Made by a program: the position numbers and the translations under genes. Shown here piece by piece: positions 9,824-17,937 of a DNA stretch of 40,784 nt. The stretch's first letter is position 1. Every line of letters starts with the position of its first letter. The DNA comes from Bacteroidota bacterium. GTDB taxonomy: Bacteria > Bacteroidota > Bacteroidia > Chitinophagales > Saprospiraceae. The stretch is from NCBI GenBank assembly GCA_017858735.1, contig JAFMBH010000028.1:1-40784 (forward strand). Direction: 5' to 3'. The notes under the pieces are model-generated. The model searched no databases. It worked only from the letters and a program-made list of their open reading frames with translations, and was not told where the DNA came from.

Positions 9824-10789
9824 ATGAAAAAATTCTTTCTTTTTTGTTGGCTTTTATTAGGCTTTACCTTTCTAAAAGCTCAGAATCCTGCCATGTATTT
9901 TGCCGATGAAACAGTTCCAGGCAGACCCTATGCAAAGGATCCGTATGTCATTTACTTCAAGCAAAAATACTGGATGTATTACTCTACTCCCGATGTCCAA
10001 AAAAAGGAATGGCATATCGGTATTGCCACAAGTTCCGATTTGATTCAATGGGATAAAGTAGGGGATATTTTCGGATTAAAAGGAACAGCAGAGGAGAAGG
10101 GAATTTGTGCGCCAGGCGCTTTTCTAAAAGATGGTATCTTACATCTTTTCTACCAGACTTATGGTAACGGCAAATCAGACGCCATTTGCCATGCTACTTC
10201 TACAGATGGTATTCATTTTGAAAGAAATGCTACCAATCCTGTTTTTCATCCCACTCAAAGTGACTGGTCTTGCGGAAGGGCAATAGACGCTGAGGTTGTT
10301 TCTTATAAAAATCAGTTTTTTTTGTATTATGCCACGCGAGATACAAGTTATAAAATCCAACAGCAAGGAGTTGCCACAACCACCCGAAGTTCTGATTTTT
10401 CAAAGAATAGCTGGTCTGAGGCGCCTGGAATGCCTATGTTAAAACCAACATTACCCTGGGAGAAAAATTGTATTGAAGCCGCATCTTGTATCAGAAGGGG
10501 TAAATTTTTATTCATGTTTTATGCCGGTGCCTATAATAATGAACCACAACAAATAGGTGTAGCAAAAAGTAAAGATGGTATCCATTGGGAAAGAGTTTTT
10601 ACATCGCCTTTCCTGAAGAATGGTGAACCGGGTTCATGGAATGAAAGTGAAAGTGGTCACCCTCATATTCTAAAGTCACAGGATGGTAAATACTATCTTT
10701 TTTATCAGGGGAATAAGGATAAAGGAAAAAGTTGGTATATTTCAAAAGTTGAAATTGGCTGGAAAAAAGGAAAACCTTTTTTGAAATAA
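9824..10789 (+). CDS. GH43-like five-bladed beta-propeller glycosidase, secreted
   Basis: A 321-residue protein with a Sec signal peptide (MKKFFLFCWLLLGFTFLKAQ). The mature part is built of propeller repeats of the GH43/GH32/GH130 superfamily type: RPYAKDPYVIYFKQKYWMYY, ICAPGAFLKDGILHLFYQ, AIDAEVVSYKNQFFLYYA, and SESGHPHILKSQDGKYYLFY. D39, D155 or E157, and E274 or E276 sit where acidic catalytic residues would be expected, though I cannot assign base and acid with certainty. It lies 28 bases after a lyase and 36 bases before another, so it is part of the degradative operon. It could release arabinose, xylose, galactose or an anhydro-sugar side group. The exact family number and activity cannot be told by eye. 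Confidence 0.75.
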   Translation: MKKFFLFCWLLLGFTFLKAQNPAMYFADETVPGRPYAKDPYVIYFKQKYWMYYSTPDVQKKEWHIGIATSSDLIQWDKVGDIFGLKGTAEEKGICAPGAFLKDGILHLFYQTYGNGKSDAICHATSTDGIHFERNATNPVFHPTQSDWSCGRAIDAEVVSYKNQFFLYYATRDTSYKIQQQGVATTTRSSDFSKNSWSEAPGMPMLKPTLPWEKNCIEAASCIRRGKFLFMFYAGAYNNEPQQIGVAKSKDGIHWERVFTSPFLKNGEPGSWNESESGHPHILKSQDGKYYLFYQGNKDKGKSWYISKVEIGWKKGKPFLK

Positions 10790-10825
10790 TAATTTTCATT
10801 TTTTTTCGAAATAATAAATAATTGG

Positions 10826-12769
10826 ATGATGAAAAAGTTCCTATTGATATTTTTATGTCTCGCTCATTACATTTCATGGGCTCAAATCACCCCAAGACAT
10901 ATTTTGGAGAAGGCTTACTCCATTGAAAAGGTGAAAGAAAATCTTATTCCTTTAAAGAATTATAAGCCCTATCCAACATCAGTGGAGGATTGGAAAAAAG
11001 TGGTTCCGGATTCTATTATTCAACAAGTGATAAAAAATGGCGAAGAGGCTTTATCCTCCCCATTTGAACCTATTTCTGGTTCTATGTCTCTCGATTACGT
11101 TAGGTCTGGCGATAGATCCGTTCACGGAAAATTATCTTTTGGGAAACGAAACAGATTGACCGTGCTCATTTTAGCTGAAAGTGTTGAAGGTAAGGGCAGA
11201 TTTATGGAGGCTATTTTTAATGGAATATGGTCTATTTGTGAGGAGAGTTTTTGGGGAGTTCCTGCCCATATAAGTGGTACTGGTTTGCCCAATGTCGAAA
11301 ATCCTGTGGTTGATCTTTTTTCTGCAGAAACAGCTTCCGTTTTGGCTATGGCTGATTATTTTGTAGGGGATAAACTGGATAAAATCAATAAACTCATTCG
11401 GAAACGTATCTATTTTGAAACAAACCGGCGAATATTCATACCTATGACCACCAACTCAGATCGTTATGGCTGGATGAGCAAAACACGTCCGGTAAATAAT
11501 TGGAATCCCTGGATTATGTCCAATTGGTTGATGAGTACCTTGCTTTTAGAGCAAAATGATCAAAGACGTGTAGATATGGTTTATGCAGCCATGAAGGGAC
11601 TTGACCTATATATCAATGGGTTAGGAGAAGATGGTGGTTGTGACGAAGGGCCAAGTTATTGGTTTGCTGCAGGAGGAAGTGTTTTTGATTGTTTGGAACT
11701 TTTGGATAAATCTACGGATGGTAATATCAATATTTATAAGGAACCTATTATTCAAAAAATGGCGGCTTATGTTTATAAGGCGCATATTGATGGATTTTAT
11801 TTCACCAATTTTGCCGATGCAGATCCCGTGTTAAAACCTGACGGTCTCATGCTCTTTAGATTTGGAAAAGCGCTAAAAGATGAAAATATGATTCAATTTG
11901 GTCAGTGGGCTAACTTGAATTTTAATCGCTTCGAGGTCAATGGCAACCAAAGGATGAGGACCATTGAAAATATGATGACCATCAAAGATATACCATCGCA
12001 GACAACCTACCAACCTGTTCAGGATGCCTGGATCAGTGATATTCAGGTGATGACTGCCCGATCGGCTAATGGTTTATATCTGGCAGCCCATGGTGGGCAC
12101 AATGCGGAAAGTCATAATCATAATGATGTGGGCGATTTTATTGTTTATGCCGACGGTAAGCCGATGTTGGTAGATGCTGGAAGAGGTAACTATACTGCCA
12201 GGACTTTTTCAAGCAAGCGATATGATCTTTGGTTTACTCAATCAAATTACCATAATCTTCCAATAGTTAATGGCAATGGACAAAAAGAGGGTAGGAGTTT
12301 TGAAGCTGGTAATGTCACTTGTCAAATGAATGAAAAATCTGCCACTCTTCAAATGGATTTGGCAACGGCTTATCCTAAAGAAGCTAAAATTAATAAATGG
12401 CTGAGAACTTTAACGCTGCAAAGGGATAAGGAGAAAATCATTTTAGCTGATGATTATGTATTAGAAAATATCCCATCGTCTTTACAACATATTTTTATGA
12501 CCGTATGTGAGGTGGATATATCTGTATCAGGTAAAATTCTACTTACCAGTCAGTCCAATAAAACCATTAAAGAAGCTAATCCAACCCGACTGCTCATCGA
12601 ATATAATCAGGCATTATGGTCTGTTTCAACTGATTTTCCTTCTACTGATGGAATGGAATATTCAAGTTTCAAAACAAAATGGAATGGCAGTCAGGTTCAG
12701 CGTATATTATTGACTTCCAAAAAATTGGACGCAAAAGGTAAATATCAGTTTACTATTTTTAAAGGGTAG
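10826..12769 (+). CDS. Heparinase II/III-family protein (second, divergent type), secreted
   Basis: A 647-residue protein with signal peptide MMKKFLLIFLCLAHYISWAQ; ATG 10829 is an equally good start. It belongs to the same lyase fold as the two upstream genes but to another branch. The toroid has IWSICEESFWGVPAHIS and NNWNPW (N224, N225), the Tyr motif is DEGPSYW (Y278), and the sandwich carries S429-H430-N431-H432-N433-D434, followed by VDAGRGNY and a later YHNLPIVN. Catalytic and metal positions therefore look present. It ends the degradative gene run. Having two lyase subfamilies plus a propeller enzyme suggests a branched or heterogeneous uronic-acid glycan. No terminator is visible before the next promoter, only about 25 bases downstream, so some read-through is possible. 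Confidence 0.82.
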   Translation: MMKKFLLIFLCLAHYISWAQITPRHILEKAYSIEKVKENLIPLKNYKPYPTSVEDWKKVVPDSIIQQVIKNGEEALSSPFEPISGSMSLDYVRSGDRSVHGKLSFGKRNRLTVLILAESVEGKGRFMEAIFNGIWSICEESFWGVPAHISGTGLPNVENPVVDLFSAETASVLAMADYFVGDKLDKINKLIRKRIYFETNRRIFIPMTTNSDRYGWMSKTRPVNNWNPWIMSNWLMSTLLLEQNDQRRVDMVYAAMKGLDLYINGLGEDGGCDEGPSYWFAAGGSVFDCLELLDKSTDGNINIYKEPIIQKMAAYVYKAHIDGFYFTNFADADPVLKPDGLMLFRFGKALKDENMIQFGQWANLNFNRFEVNGNQRMRTIENMMTIKDIPSQTTYQPVQDAWISDIQVMTARSANGLYLAAHGGHNAESHNHNDVGDFIVYADGKPMLVDAGRGNYTARTFSSKRYDLWFTQSNYHNLPIVNGNGQKEGRSFEAGNVTCQMNEKSATLQMDLATAYPKEAKINKWLRTLTLQRDKEKIILADDYVLENIPSSLQHIFMTVCEVDISVSGKILLTSQSNKTIKEANPTRLLIEYNQALWSVSTDFPSTDGMEYSSFKTKWNGSQVQRILLTSKKLDAKGKYQFTIFKG

Positions 12770-12770
12770 G

Positions 12771-12820
12771 GTTGTTTTTTATAAAAATAAAAGTAACTTT
12801 GTATTTCAAAGTACTTTAAA
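12771..12820 (+). promoter_or_regulatory. Promoter with overlapping palindromic operator
   Basis: GTTG (12771-12774) and TAACTTTG (12794-12801) are 19 bases apart, a good fit to the Bacteroidota -33/-7 pattern. ACTTTG is repeated inverted as CAAAGT after five bases, and this overlaps the perfect palindrome AAAGTACTTT (12808-12817), which lies over the expected transcription start and two bases before the ATG. The same arrangement with the same six-base spacing recurs at 13759-13782. Confidence 0.7.
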
Positions 12821-13446
12821 TGAAAAATGAAACGAATTATTTACAGGACATAGGGGAGATTCGAAGTTTGATGGAACGTTCTTCTAAATTCATTTCCTTG
12901 TCCGGGTGGGCAGGTATTTTTGCAGGTATATATGCTTTGGTTGGTGTCTATGTGGCTATTACCTATTTACATTTTAATCCTCAATCTCTTTATATAGAGA
13001 AAGGAGAAGCGCAGAATATTTCCAGCAACTTTTTATCTGTCGTTTTATTGGCTTTGGCTATTTTCTTATTAGCTATTGCCACCGCTATCTACTTTACCCG
13101 CCGGCGGGCTAAGAAAAAAGAGGAATTACTCTGGACGCCCGCAGCAAGAAGGTTAATGGCAGAGGTGTCTTTGCCTCTTATTATTGGTGGGGTCTTACTA
13201 TTGATTTGCCTGTCGAAAGGATTGGTTGGATTTTTAGCACCTCTGTCTCTATTATTCTATGGAATAGCTCTTTACACAATCAGTAAGTTTACTTATGTTG
13301 AGGTTAGGGTATTAGGATTGATTGAAATTGTCTTAGGATTGGCTGGCGCTTATTTCGTAAATTGGGGCGTACTTTTTTGGGCCATTGGTTTTGGCGTCGT
13401 TCATATCGTTTATGGTATCTATGTATATTTTAAATACGAAAGGTGA
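12820..13446 (+). CDS. Six-TM membrane protein of a regulator-linked module
   Basis: A 208-residue protein with a charged 22-residue N-terminus and about six hydrophobic segments, roughly residues 25-50, 70-92, 112-130, 132-150, 163-180 and 182-204. A basic loop FTRRRAKKKEE lies between the second and third. I do not recognise a catalytic motif. Homologous proteins are common in Bacteroidota, next to a small winged-helix regulator, as here. Its TGA overlaps the GTG of the regulator by four bases (GTGA), so the two are translationally coupled. It starts right after the operator palindrome and is probably autoregulated by its partner. Function is unknown; a sensing or anti-regulator role for the membrane protein is only a guess. 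Confidence 0.8.
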   Translation: MKNETNYLQDIGEIRSLMERSSKFISLSGWAGIFAGIYALVGVYVAITYLHFNPQSLYIEKGEAQNISSNFLSVVLLALAIFLLAIATAIYFTRRRAKKKEELLWTPAARRLMAEVSLPLIIGGVLLLICLSKGLVGFLAPLSLLFYGIALYTISKFTYVEVRVLGLIEIVLGLAGAYFVNWGVLFWAIGFGVVHIVYGIYVYFKYER

Positions 13447-13745
13447 AAATATCAATAGATAGTTTACAAAAGGCTTTTGAAAGTCGCGTCCGATTAGGTA
13501 TCATGTCCATTCTAATTTTGCATGACTGGGTTGAATTCGTAGAGCTAAAAGAATTGTTAAAGGTGACCGATGGTAATCTGGCCAGCCACCTCTCAGCACT
13601 CGAAAAATTACATTTTATTCAAACCAAAAAGCAATTTATTGGAAACAAACCCAACACCAGCTATGCTGCTACTAAATTGGGCAGAGAGTCTTTCGGGAAT
13701 CACCTGAGTGCTCTCGAGACATTAATTAAAGGTTTTCCCAAGTAA
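13443..13745 (+). CDS. Winged-helix DNA-binding regulator (HTH_34-like)
   Basis: A 100-residue protein that is almost entirely one winged-helix domain: FESRVRLGIMSILILHDW, then VEFVELKELLKVTDGNLASHLSALEKLHFI (helix-turn-helix) and a basic wing with KKQFIGNKPNTSY. This resembles the small ArsR/MarR-like family PF13601. The start is GTG 13443, chosen because it overlaps the upstream stop in a GTGA junction, leaves the protein at normal length, and no ATG fits. It presumably binds as a dimer to the palindrome AAAGTACTTT seen in front of both its own transcript and the next gene, which makes a closed autoregulatory module. Direction of control (repressor or activator) is not shown, but the site overlaps the start of transcription, which favours repression. 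Confidence 0.88.
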   Translation: MKISIDSLQKAFESRVRLGIMSILILHDWVEFVELKELLKVTDGNLASHLSALEKLHFIQTKKQFIGNKPNTSYAATKLGRESFGNHLSALETLIKGFPK

Positions 13746-13783
13746 TTTTTTTATTTTATAACTTTGAAAAACAAAGTACTTTA
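13733..13783 (+). promoter_or_regulatory. Second copy of the promoter plus palindromic operator
   Basis: TAACTTTG (13759-13766) is followed, after the same six bases as at 12801-12808, by AAAGTACTTT (13773-13782). CAAAGTACTTTAAA is identical at both sites, whereas the flanking bases differ. A T-rich -33 candidate (TTTT, 13733-13736) lies 22 bases upstream. The site drives the DUF4153-like gene that starts at 13796. Confidence 0.7.
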
Positions 13784-13795
13784 AACTATTTCAAT

Positions 13796-15037
13796 ATGAA
13801 AAATGAATTGAATGATCTGTTGGATCAACCAAAGGAATTGGAGACATTGTATAGAAACAATAAGGTTCAGTTCAAACAGGCTTTTTTAGATATTTATCCG
13901 CTTATTAAAGACAAACCACAAGCTGAATTTTGGCTTCATCGCCTAAATTATGAAGGAGAGGAAATTCAATGGGGTGCTAAGAAAGAACTAATATTCGTTT
14001 TAATAGCTGCTTTAGTGGCTGGATTAATAGCTAAAATGCCTGCTTATACTGGTATTGGAGAGGAATTCTTTTATTCCAGAAATATTGGGTTTATCGTTTT
14101 TCCTACCTTGATGGCTTACTTCGCATGGAAAAATAATTTTAGCCTCAGTAAATGGATCATATTGTCACTTATTTCTTTGGTATCTCTGCTTTTCATTAAT
14201 CTTTTTCCAAATAATCCGCAAAGTGATACCTTAACCCTGTCTTGTATTCATTTACTCCTCTTTCTATGGTCTGCGTTCGGTTATTCCTTCGTTGGAGAGA
14301 CTAAAAATACCCATAAAAGACTCGATTTTCTTCGTTTCAATGGTGACTTTGTAGTTTTGAGCACACTGATTCTCATAGCAGGAGGTATAACCACAGGCAT
14401 TACCATCGGTCTTTTTTCTCTCATTGGTTATGAAATAGAGACCTTTTATTTTGAAAATATAGTTGTTTTGGGATTAGCTGCCGTCCCATTAGTGGCAACC
14501 TATCTGACCCAGACTAATCCACAATTGGTAAGCAAAGTTTCACCTGTCATTGCAAGAATATTTAGTCCAATCGTCTTAGTAATTCTGGTAATTTATCTGG
14601 GCGCCATTTTTTATTCTGGAAAAGACCCATATAATGACAGGGAATTTTTGCTTCTATTTAATGTTCTTTTAATCGGCGTTATAGCACTCATCTTTTTTTC
14701 CGTAGCTGAAGCAGGCAAAACAGAAAAAAGTAAGGCAGAAAAATATATCCTTTTTCTGCTGTCTGCGATAACCATTATCGTAAATGGCATTGCTCTTTCT
14801 GCCATTTCATTCAGAATTTCTGAAATGGGTATAACTCCGAATCGATTAGCCGTTTTGGGAACCAATATATTGATTCTTATAAATCTCATTCTGGTTACAG
14901 TGAAATTGTATGGCGTGTTGGCTCAAAAAAGAGATATTGCAACGGTGGGAAGCCAAATTGCGGTTTTTCTTCCCATTTATACCCTCTGGTCTATATTCGT
15001 AACCTTTATTTTACCTTTTATCTTTCAATTCAAATAG
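13796..15037 (+). CDS. DUF4153-like polytopic membrane protein
   Basis: A 413-residue protein with a soluble N-terminal stretch of about 60 residues (LYRNNKVQFKQAFLDIYPLI, then FWLHRLNYEGEEIQWG) followed by about ten to twelve hydrophobic segments and no signal peptide. The N-terminal pattern and topology fit the DUF4153 family often found beside small winged-helix regulators in Bacteroidota. No transport or catalytic motif is recognisable. It has its own promoter carrying the same operator as the upstream pair, so the three genes form one regulon in two transcripts. It ends at a strong hairpin terminator. Function is unknown; the family assignment is from memory of gene order and sequence style and is less secure than the reading frame itself. 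Confidence 0.75.
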   Translation: MKNELNDLLDQPKELETLYRNNKVQFKQAFLDIYPLIKDKPQAEFWLHRLNYEGEEIQWGAKKELIFVLIAALVAGLIAKMPAYTGIGEEFFYSRNIGFIVFPTLMAYFAWKNNFSLSKWIILSLISLVSLLFINLFPNNPQSDTLTLSCIHLLLFLWSAFGYSFVGETKNTHKRLDFLRFNGDFVVLSTLILIAGGITTGITIGLFSLIGYEIETFYFENIVVLGLAAVPLVATYLTQTNPQLVSKVSPVIARIFSPIVLVILVIYLGAIFYSGKDPYNDREFLLLFNVLLIGVIALIFFSVAEAGKTEKSKAEKYILFLLSAITIIVNGIALSAISFRISEMGITPNRLAVLGTNILILINLILVTVKLYGVLAQKRDIATVGSQIAVFLPIYTLWSIFVTFILPFIFQFK

Positions 15038-15039
15038 AT

Positions 15040-15083
15040 AAATTCAGATGCAATGCCAGCAATAGCATTGCATCTGAATTTTT
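15040..15083 (+). terminator. Strong hairpin terminator between convergent genes
   Basis: A perfect 16-bp stem, AATTCAGATGCAATGC (15041-15056) with its complement at 15065-15080, closes an 8-base loop and runs into TTTTT on the plus strand. It ends the 13796 gene and, lying four bases beyond the convergent minus-strand stop, may also end that operon, although the T run on that side is poor. Confidence 0.88.
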
Positions 15084-15086
15084 GAC

Positions 15087-16016
15087 CTACTTTTTCCAGT
15101 CCATATATCTCTGATATAAGTGCCCAGCTTGCGGATAAGCGCTTTGGGGACTCATAAAATGGGAGAATTCGAAGGTAATGGCTTTTTCAACCCCTGCTTT
15201 TTGAGCTGCCTCCAACTTAAGCTTTAATTTTTCCCATTTGATGGGTAAAAACTTGATGGGCATATCGCGATCAAAACTTTCTGCATTGGTCCAGCAACAC
15301 ATTCCATAACGGTCTGCCAATAATTTGTTCACATAAAAGTAATCGGCCAATTCATCGTAATCGGCATGTCCGTCTTGAAAAGCTACAATATCAACAACCT
15401 CCTTAATTCCATCAAATATTTCGTTCCACTCTTCTTCGTGTTGTTTCAAACTCACTGCGTCATTCTTTATCAACGAACTTTCCTGAGCTAAAATAGCTTT
15501 TTTTCCATCGATATAGGGCGATATTAAAGTGGGTAACCCATTAGAGATATCTTTTACCCGACGGCCTAAATCTTGATAAAGGGATATAATTTTTCCTGTT
15601 TTGCGGCTTACCTCCTGACTTAGATACCAACCTTTAAACGCAGGAAAATGTCCATATAACTGCCATACTTCGTCAACTACCCTTAAGTTTATGTCAATTT
15701 CGCTCGCAAAATCGCCCTTATCCCACCAATATTTCCCGGAATCATATAAACCGAAATAGAATGAAAATCCATATTTTTCTGCTAAGGTAAGGTACATTTC
15801 AACCAGATCAATAGGTGGCGAATAGGCTCCTTCTCTCTCTTTTAATACCTTGGAGGGATAGGTAATCCATCGTCTGTAGCCGCAGCGAATCAGTATGACG
15901 GTGTCAATACCCATTGCTTTCATGTGCTGGAAATCTTTGTCCCACTCCTTTTGACTCCAGTTTTGGTGGGGAATATCATGACTTATTTCGTCAAGAAAAG
16001 TGCCTGTAATGTGCAT
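15087..16016 (-). CDS. DUF4434 domain protein, putative cytoplasmic TIM-barrel glycosidase
   Basis: A 309-residue protein resembling DUF4434 proteins, which look like glycoside-hydrolase TIM barrels. The N-terminus has TGTFLDEISHDIPHQNW and the beta/alpha repeat DTVILIRCGYR. Acidic residues in YLSQEVSRK, CWTNAESFD and ITFEFSHFMS lie near strand ends and are candidates for catalysis. There is no signal peptide, which is notable beside exported lyases and places it in the cytoplasm. Its ATG lies three bases after the stop of the sodium symporter, so the two are tightly linked. This suggests that it processes the sugar which that transporter brings in. No biochemical activity is well established for the family as far as I know, so a precise name is not justified. 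Confidence 0.78.
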   Translation of the reverse strand: MHITGTFLDEISHDIPHQNWSQKEWDKDFQHMKAMGIDTVILIRCGYRRWITYPSKVLKEREGAYSPPIDLVEMYLTLAEKYGFSFYFGLYDSGKYWWDKGDFASEIDINLRVVDEVWQLYGHFPAFKGWYLSQEVSRKTGKIISLYQDLGRRVKDISNGLPTLISPYIDGKKAILAQESSLIKNDAVSLKQHEEEWNEIFDGIKEVVDIVAFQDGHADYDELADYFYVNKLLADRYGMCCWTNAESFDRDMPIKFLPIKWEKLKLKLEAAQKAGVEKAITFEFSHFMSPQSAYPQAGHLYQRYMDWKK

Positions 16017-16019
16017 GAT

Positions 16020-17855
16020 TTAAATTAATTTTTCTTCTTCGTCTATACGGTCAAACCAGTTTATTTTAAGCAAATAAGTGGTAACTAAAAATAAAATAAG
16101 ACTTACGGCAATACCAATATTATGTCTTAACATAAAATACATGGGTAAAATGACCTGGCTCATTTGCCAGATGATGCCAATCACCACGTTAAAGGAGTCC
16201 TTTTTAAAGGTTTTATTTCCAATAAAATTTGGGTCAAGTTGCTGAATTTTAGCAATTACAGGTTTCCAAAATCCCCAGGGACGAGTTTTTTTATAGAAAT
16301 GTATTAGCACTTCATCAGATTCTGCTGGGTACAATAAAACGCCGGCAAAACAGCCAGCTAAAGAAAAAATCAGAAGAAAGGGAAATAAATAAATGGGAGG
16401 CGTATCGGGAAAAAGAAGGGGTAGGAAGGTGCTTCCTATCAGACCGGCTAACATTCCGCCAAAATAGCCATATCCGTTAAATCGCCACCAGATCCATTTT
16501 AACATATTCGCCGCTGCATAACCTCCATAGAGTGCGGAAGTTATCCATAAAGTAAGCGTATTTATGCTATTACCCAAAAATCCAAATATAATGCCTACGA
16601 TGACCAAGGCTATACTTGCAACGTAACTATATTGAAGATAAGTTTTTTCAGAGGCATTTGGATTAATATACTTTTTATATAAATCGTTGACCAAATAAGC
16701 CGGTGCAGCATTTATAAATGCGGCGAAAGTACCCATAAAAGCAGCGAGTAGCCCAGCTAATAATAATCCCCGCCAACCGTGAGGTACAAATTTTTCCATA
16801 GCCATAGGTAAAACCTGCTCAAAATCGATGGATGCACCCATTTGGGCTATTTCAGGTTTCAAATAGACAACACCTAAAACTCCGAATCCTGCAACCATAA
16901 GATATCTGGGTATATATAAAACTAAAATGGTTAAGGCACTCATTTTTGCTGCTTCGCCTGCCGTTCTTGTGGAAAGTATCCGTTGCATATCGTAACTTGG
17001 TACCGGGCCAGCAAGACTGGCAAAAATACCCTTGAATATCATCATTCCAATTAATAATCCAAATAACTCAAAGCCGTCAGTTTCAATTTTTGTATTTACG
17101 GAATCCAGATATTGGCTCCAGTCCAGATTCAGTTTCCACCCGAAAAATAATTCATCCCATCCCGCTGGCGTTGCGCTTTGTATCGCTTCTCCAGTTGTGG
17201 AGGTATAGGCAATATATCCAACAACGAAACAAGATATAGTCATGATAAAAAATTGCAGTACTTCAGTACCAACTACACTCCACATGCCTCCCTTAATCGT
17301 ATAAATAGTTGTTATTCCTATGATTACTAAAGCGTATCCCTGTTCACTCGTTATAGATAGGGGCCCAAGAGTAGCAGACATATCCCATGGAAAAAATATA
17401 GCAGCAAATTTTCCAATCCCTTCGAAAAAATAAGCGATGAAGCCGAAAACACTGATGATGGCAAATATAGTTACAATAATATGTGATAATCGACTTCCTT
17501 TTCCTTTGCCAAACCTAAAAGTTATCCATTGTGCACCTGTCAATACACCAGACCGTCGCAACCAGATCGCCAGAAAGATAAAGACGAAAACCTGATTCCA
17601 AACGGGCCATAACCAGGGAATCCAGGCGCTCTTTAAGCCGTAAACAAATAAAATGGTGACTGTCCACATGGTTCCCGAAATATCAAACATTCCCGATGCG
17701 TTCGATAGACCTAAATAATACCATGGAATAGTATTTCCCCCTAAAAAGTAAGATTTCATATTTGTGTTTGCCTTTTTAGCAATCCAGAAACCAAAAATTA
17801 AGGTGGCTAGAAGATAAATCAGGACAATCCCTAAATCAAGGGCAGATAATTTCAT
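16020..17855 (-). CDS. Sodium:solute symporter (SSS family)
   Basis: A 611-residue polytopic protein with the SSS fold. It begins with LGIVLIYLLATLIFGFWIAKK and then YFLGGNTIPWYYLGLSNASGMFDISGTMW, the typical TM1/TM2 region with small residues for sodium. The RFGKGKG loop and the SLAGPVPSYDMQRILSTR segment are common in SSS sugar transporters. About thirteen to fourteen membrane segments can be counted, with a long C-terminal soluble loop before two last helices. The likely cargo is a monosaccharide, uronate or small glycoside made by the exported enzymes of this locus. It lies between the FAD oxidoreductase (82 bases upstream) and the DUF4434 protein (3 bases downstream), supporting a single minus-strand operon. 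The specific substrate is unknown. Confidence 0.92.
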   Translation of the reverse strand: MKLSALDLGIVLIYLLATLIFGFWIAKKANTNMKSYFLGGNTIPWYYLGLSNASGMFDISGTMWTVTILFVYGLKSAWIPWLWPVWNQVFVFIFLAIWLRRSGVLTGAQWITFRFGKGKGSRLSHIIVTIFAIISVFGFIAYFFEGIGKFAAIFFPWDMSATLGPLSITSEQGYALVIIGITTIYTIKGGMWSVVGTEVLQFFIMTISCFVVGYIAYTSTTGEAIQSATPAGWDELFFGWKLNLDWSQYLDSVNTKIETDGFELFGLLIGMMIFKGIFASLAGPVPSYDMQRILSTRTAGEAAKMSALTILVLYIPRYLMVAGFGVLGVVYLKPEIAQMGASIDFEQVLPMAMEKFVPHGWRGLLLAGLLAAFMGTFAAFINAAPAYLVNDLYKKYINPNASEKTYLQYSYVASIALVIVGIIFGFLGNSINTLTLWITSALYGGYAAANMLKWIWWRFNGYGYFGGMLAGLIGSTFLPLLFPDTPPIYLFPFLLIFSLAGCFAGVLLYPAESDEVLIHFYKKTRPWGFWKPVIAKIQQLDPNFIGNKTFKKDSFNVVIGIIWQMSQVILPMYFMLRHNIGIAVSLILFLVTTYLLKINWFDRIDEEEKLI

Positions 17856-17937
17856 AATGTTGTTATTTTAGGGGTAAAATACCGAAAAATCTTAGTAAAA
17901 CCAGAAACGCAGGACGAACGCTGCGCTATTTGGGGAC

